Below, piece by piece: positions 62,000-64,000 of a stretch of DNA of 64,000 nt. Position numbers and translations under genes: made by a program. The stretch spans positions 248,001 through 312,000 of the forward strand of contig NZ_MODU01000004.1 of NCBI RefSeq assembly GCF_001885075.1, read 5' to 3'. The stretch's first letter is position 1. Each line of letters opens with the position of its first letter. The notes under the pieces were generated by a model, which made no database searches, was not told the DNA's origin, and worked only from the letters and a program-made list of their open reading frames with translations. This stretch comes from Alteromonas sp. V450. GTDB lineage: Bacteria > Pseudomonadota > Gammaproteobacteria > Enterobacterales > Alteromonadaceae.

Positions 62000-64000
62000 G
62001 TGTTTAGAACGTTAAGGTTTCCAATAGGACTGTGTATTGCCATCTTAATGGCTGTCTTAGCTATAGCGGTTGTTGCAGTGACGAGGATAAACCACAACCA
62101 AGCAGTGACTGAAATTGCCAAGCAAAATACATTAACTGAAAGTAACATGCTTGCATCGCTTCTTGCTAACGCTATGTTGCGCAATCCGAATGACACCAGT
62201 CTTTTTTCTGAAATTTTTCAAGTGGTGCGAGAAAATAGGCATATCGGGTTTGCGGCACTGTACAATACCAATGACCAGATAATTGCCCAGTACAAGAGAG
62301 AAGGTTGGCTTTCGAAGGAGAACCGCCTATTTTTGCCGTCATCACCACAGGAAACGCCGTTCGGTGTTAGCCAATACCAAACGATAATCGTATCGCACAA
62401 AACAATCGGTAATAGTCTCGACCCCTCGGGCCATCTTATTCTGTATGTTGATGCCGCAGAGACAGGTTATGTCAGTTTATCGCGCTACTTACTGGAACAA
62501 GTTTCTGTCATTCTGTTAATTTGGTTAGCGTGTACAACCCTTTGTTTCTTTGTTTTGAACCGCTTCATCACTTCACTAGCTTCTTTGAGGCAATTCACTC
62601 AAGATGTCTTTGAGTCTAAGGATTATGCATTGAGGAGTTCGCTCAGTGCAGAAAATGAAATTGGGCAACTCGCTCAGAACATCAACAACCTTTTAGAAAC
62701 AATCGAAGTAGAGCTTCTTATCAACTTCGAACAGAATCAAACGTTGATTGATCAGCAAGAAACTATGTCTCGGTTGGCCAACTTTGACAGCTTGACAGGT
62801 CTTCCTAACCGACAGTTTGTACTAGATAACCTTCGATTGGAGCTTGCGAGAGCGAAAAGAAATGAAGAAGACTTGCTGTTGTTATTTTTCGATTTAGATG
62901 GCTTCAAGGGTATTAATGATTCGCTTGGACATGAAACCGGAGATTTAATTCTCATAGAGGTGGCAGATAGAACACAGAAACTGCTGAGAGATGGGGATTT
63001 GTTTGCTCGACTCGGCGGTGATGAGTTTTTAGTTTTGCCGGATAGAGATGTGACGCCTGAATCAGCGCAACGGTTAGCAAATAGACTCATAAATGCTTTT
63101 GAGGAACCATTTGAACTAAGAGGTTTGTCGTTAACTGTTGGATTGAGTGTTGGAATAGCCAAAGCGTCTGATGCGCGATACGATTTGTCAGAGCTCATGA
63201 GTAATGCAGACCTTGCGATGTATCGCTCAAAAGCAAAAGGGCGAGGTAGTTTTACTTTATTTACGCCTGATATGGTCGAATCTCACAAGCGAAAGTTACA
63301 CCTTGCTAATGGCATTGAGAAAGGGATAACTGAAAATGAATTTGTTGTTTATTATCAAGTAAAGGTCAACAGTAGTGGCGTCGTCATCGGCGTAGAGGCA
63401 TTAATCCGATGGCAACACCCTGAGTTAGGGTTAGTAATGCCTAATGAATTTATTCCAATAGCGGAAAAAGGCGGCAAGATAACGGCAATTACGCGTTGGA
63501 TGATAAAGCGTGTTTGTATTGACATGCCTGCGCTCAAGCAATGGGGGGGACGTCATTTAAGAGCTTCTGTGAATCTGTCTGGGCATGACTTGCGAAATGC
63601 GGCGCTTTTTGATTACATTTATTCTACCTTTCAAGCCTTTGACACCAACCCAGAAAATGTCGAGTTCGAAGTGACAGAAAGTGCATATTTGGAGAACTTC
63701 GCCCTTTCAAATAAGTTCTTTAAAAGGGTGGGTAATATGGGCTGCGCAATTGCACTTGATGACTTTGGAACCGGCTATTCTTCGCTTAGTTACTTGACGC
63801 AAATTAATATCGACACACTCAAAATAGACAGGCAATTCGTCATGGAAATACAGACATCCGAGCGCAGCCGCTTGGTAACTGGCGCTATCATCGACTTGGC
63901 CAAACGGTTGTCTTTGTTGGTATGTGCAGAAGGAATAGAAAACAAAGAACAATGGCACTATCTCATGGAACACGGTTGCGACCACGTTCAAGGGTTCTTC
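62000..64000 (+). CDS. Membrane-bound GGDEF-EAL protein (C-terminus beyond the window)
   Basis: Open from a GTG at 62000 (AAGGTGAG upstream) to the right edge, 667 residues, so the end is missing. N-terminal helix (about 8-30, IGLCIAILMAVLAIAVVAV), a periplasmic sensor of about 125 residues, a second helix (about 170-190, VILLIWLACTTLCFFVL), a HAMP-like link, GGDEF (LFARLGGDEFLVLPD, with DSLTGLPNRQF) and EAL (GVEALIRWQHP, VNLSGHD, EVTES, LDDFGTGYSSLSYL, LKIDRQF, AEGIE, VQGFF). Both active sites are complete. A feedback-inhibition site RDGD precedes GGDEF at the right spacing, unlike the 1514-residue protein. It probably makes and degrades c-di-GMP under control of the upstream module. Confidence 0.92.
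   Translation, partial: MFRTLRFPIGLCIAILMAVLAIAVVAVTRINHNQAVTEIAKQNTLTESNMLASLLANAMLRNPNDTSLFSEIFQVVRENRHIGFAALYNTNDQIIAQYKREGWLSKENRLFLPSSPQETPFGVSQYQTIIVSHKTIGNSLDPSGHLILYVDAAETGYVSLSRYLLEQVSVILLIWLACTTLCFFVLNRFITSLASLRQFTQDVFESKDYALRSSLSAENEIGQLAQNINNLLETIEVELLINFEQNQTLIDQQETMSRLANFDSLTGLPNRQFVLDNLRLELARAKRNEEDLLLLFFDLDGFKGINDSLGHETGDLILIEVADRTQKLLRDGDLFARLGGDEFLVLPDRDVTPESAQRLANRLINAFEEPFELRGLSLTVGLSVGIAKASDARYDLSELMSNADLAMYRSKAKGRGSFTLFTPDMVESHKRKLHLANGIEKGITENEFVVYYQVKVNSSGVVIGVEALIRWQHPELGLVMPNEFIPIAEKGGKITAITRWMIKRVCIDMPALKQWGGRHLRASVNLSGHDLRNAALFDYIYSTFQAFDTNPENVEFEVTESAYLENFALSNKFFKRVGNMGCAIALDDFGTGYSSLSYLTQINIDTLKIDRQFVMEIQTSERSRLVTGAIIDLAKRLSLLVCAEGIENKEQWHYLMEHGCDHVQGFF

Noticed and set aside
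1..64000. Search for CRISPR arrays, tRNA/rRNA genes, transposases and phage integrases
   Set aside because: None seen on either strand by reading; repeats found are short and local.

Overview
The window looks like part of the chromosome of a marine gammaproteobacterium close to Alteromonas. This is inferred from gene content and order, not from an rRNA gene: FadR-type control of fadIJ, a MoxR/DUF58/Bat cluster, DUF3379 beside an ECF sigma factor, many lipoproteins, RND/ABC export and large c-di-GMP proteins. I saw no tRNA, rRNA, CRISPR array, insertion sequence, integrase or prophage. Most of it is vertically inherited core genome with accessory genes between.

Layout. 1-4441: end of a sodium/proline symporter (putP), an ECF sigma factor with its DUF3379 partner, and a DUF885 lipoprotein. 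4645-12173: a six-gene minus-strand operon (MoxR ATPase, DUF58, DUF4381, two VWA proteins of which one is fused to a TPR/low-complexity tail, BatD). 12540-16117: fadI-fadJ behind a clear FadR operator. 16283-22097: small proteins, a structured gap and a 1514-residue propeller-PAS-GGDEF-EAL protein. 22098-29849: M16 protease, sixA, a small helical protein, yfjD, ypjD and ffh. 29972-33099: two surface or envelope lipoproteins. 33452-39020: a three-gene SMC/condensin operon of MukBEF/MksBEF type. 39481-47604: a TerB-fold protein, a lipoprotein hydrolase, an RND pump with its adaptor and an ABC exporter. 47987-49983: rpsP-rimM-trmD-rplS. 49999-53728: subtilisin-like protease, TRIC channel, enoyl-CoA hydratase-like protein. 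54056-57826: aroF-tyrA under a TyrR box, facing pheA, which has a complete attenuator with a Phe-rich leader peptide. 57920-64000: a double-receiver regulator, yciH, then a partner-switching module (STAS protein, REC-PP2C-HATPase protein, TerB protein, GGDEF-EAL protein running off the right edge).

How it fits together. The order pheA / tyrA-aroF ... rplS-trmD-rimM-rpsP ... ffh-ypjD-yfjD recalls the E. coli neighbourhood of the same genes, but here about 18 kb of accessory genes (lipoproteins, the condensin operon, hydrolase, RND and ABC exporters) sits between ffh and rpsP. Regulatory sites legible in the sequence are the FadR operator, the TyrR box, the pheL attenuator and several intrinsic terminators. 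Signalling is concentrated at two places (17-22 kb and 58-64 kb), both ending in c-di-GMP enzymes. The most interesting candidates for follow-up are the nuclease-less MksBEF-like operon, the STAS/phosphatase/TerB/c-di-GMP module, and an unexplained structured gap at 39.1-39.5 kb.
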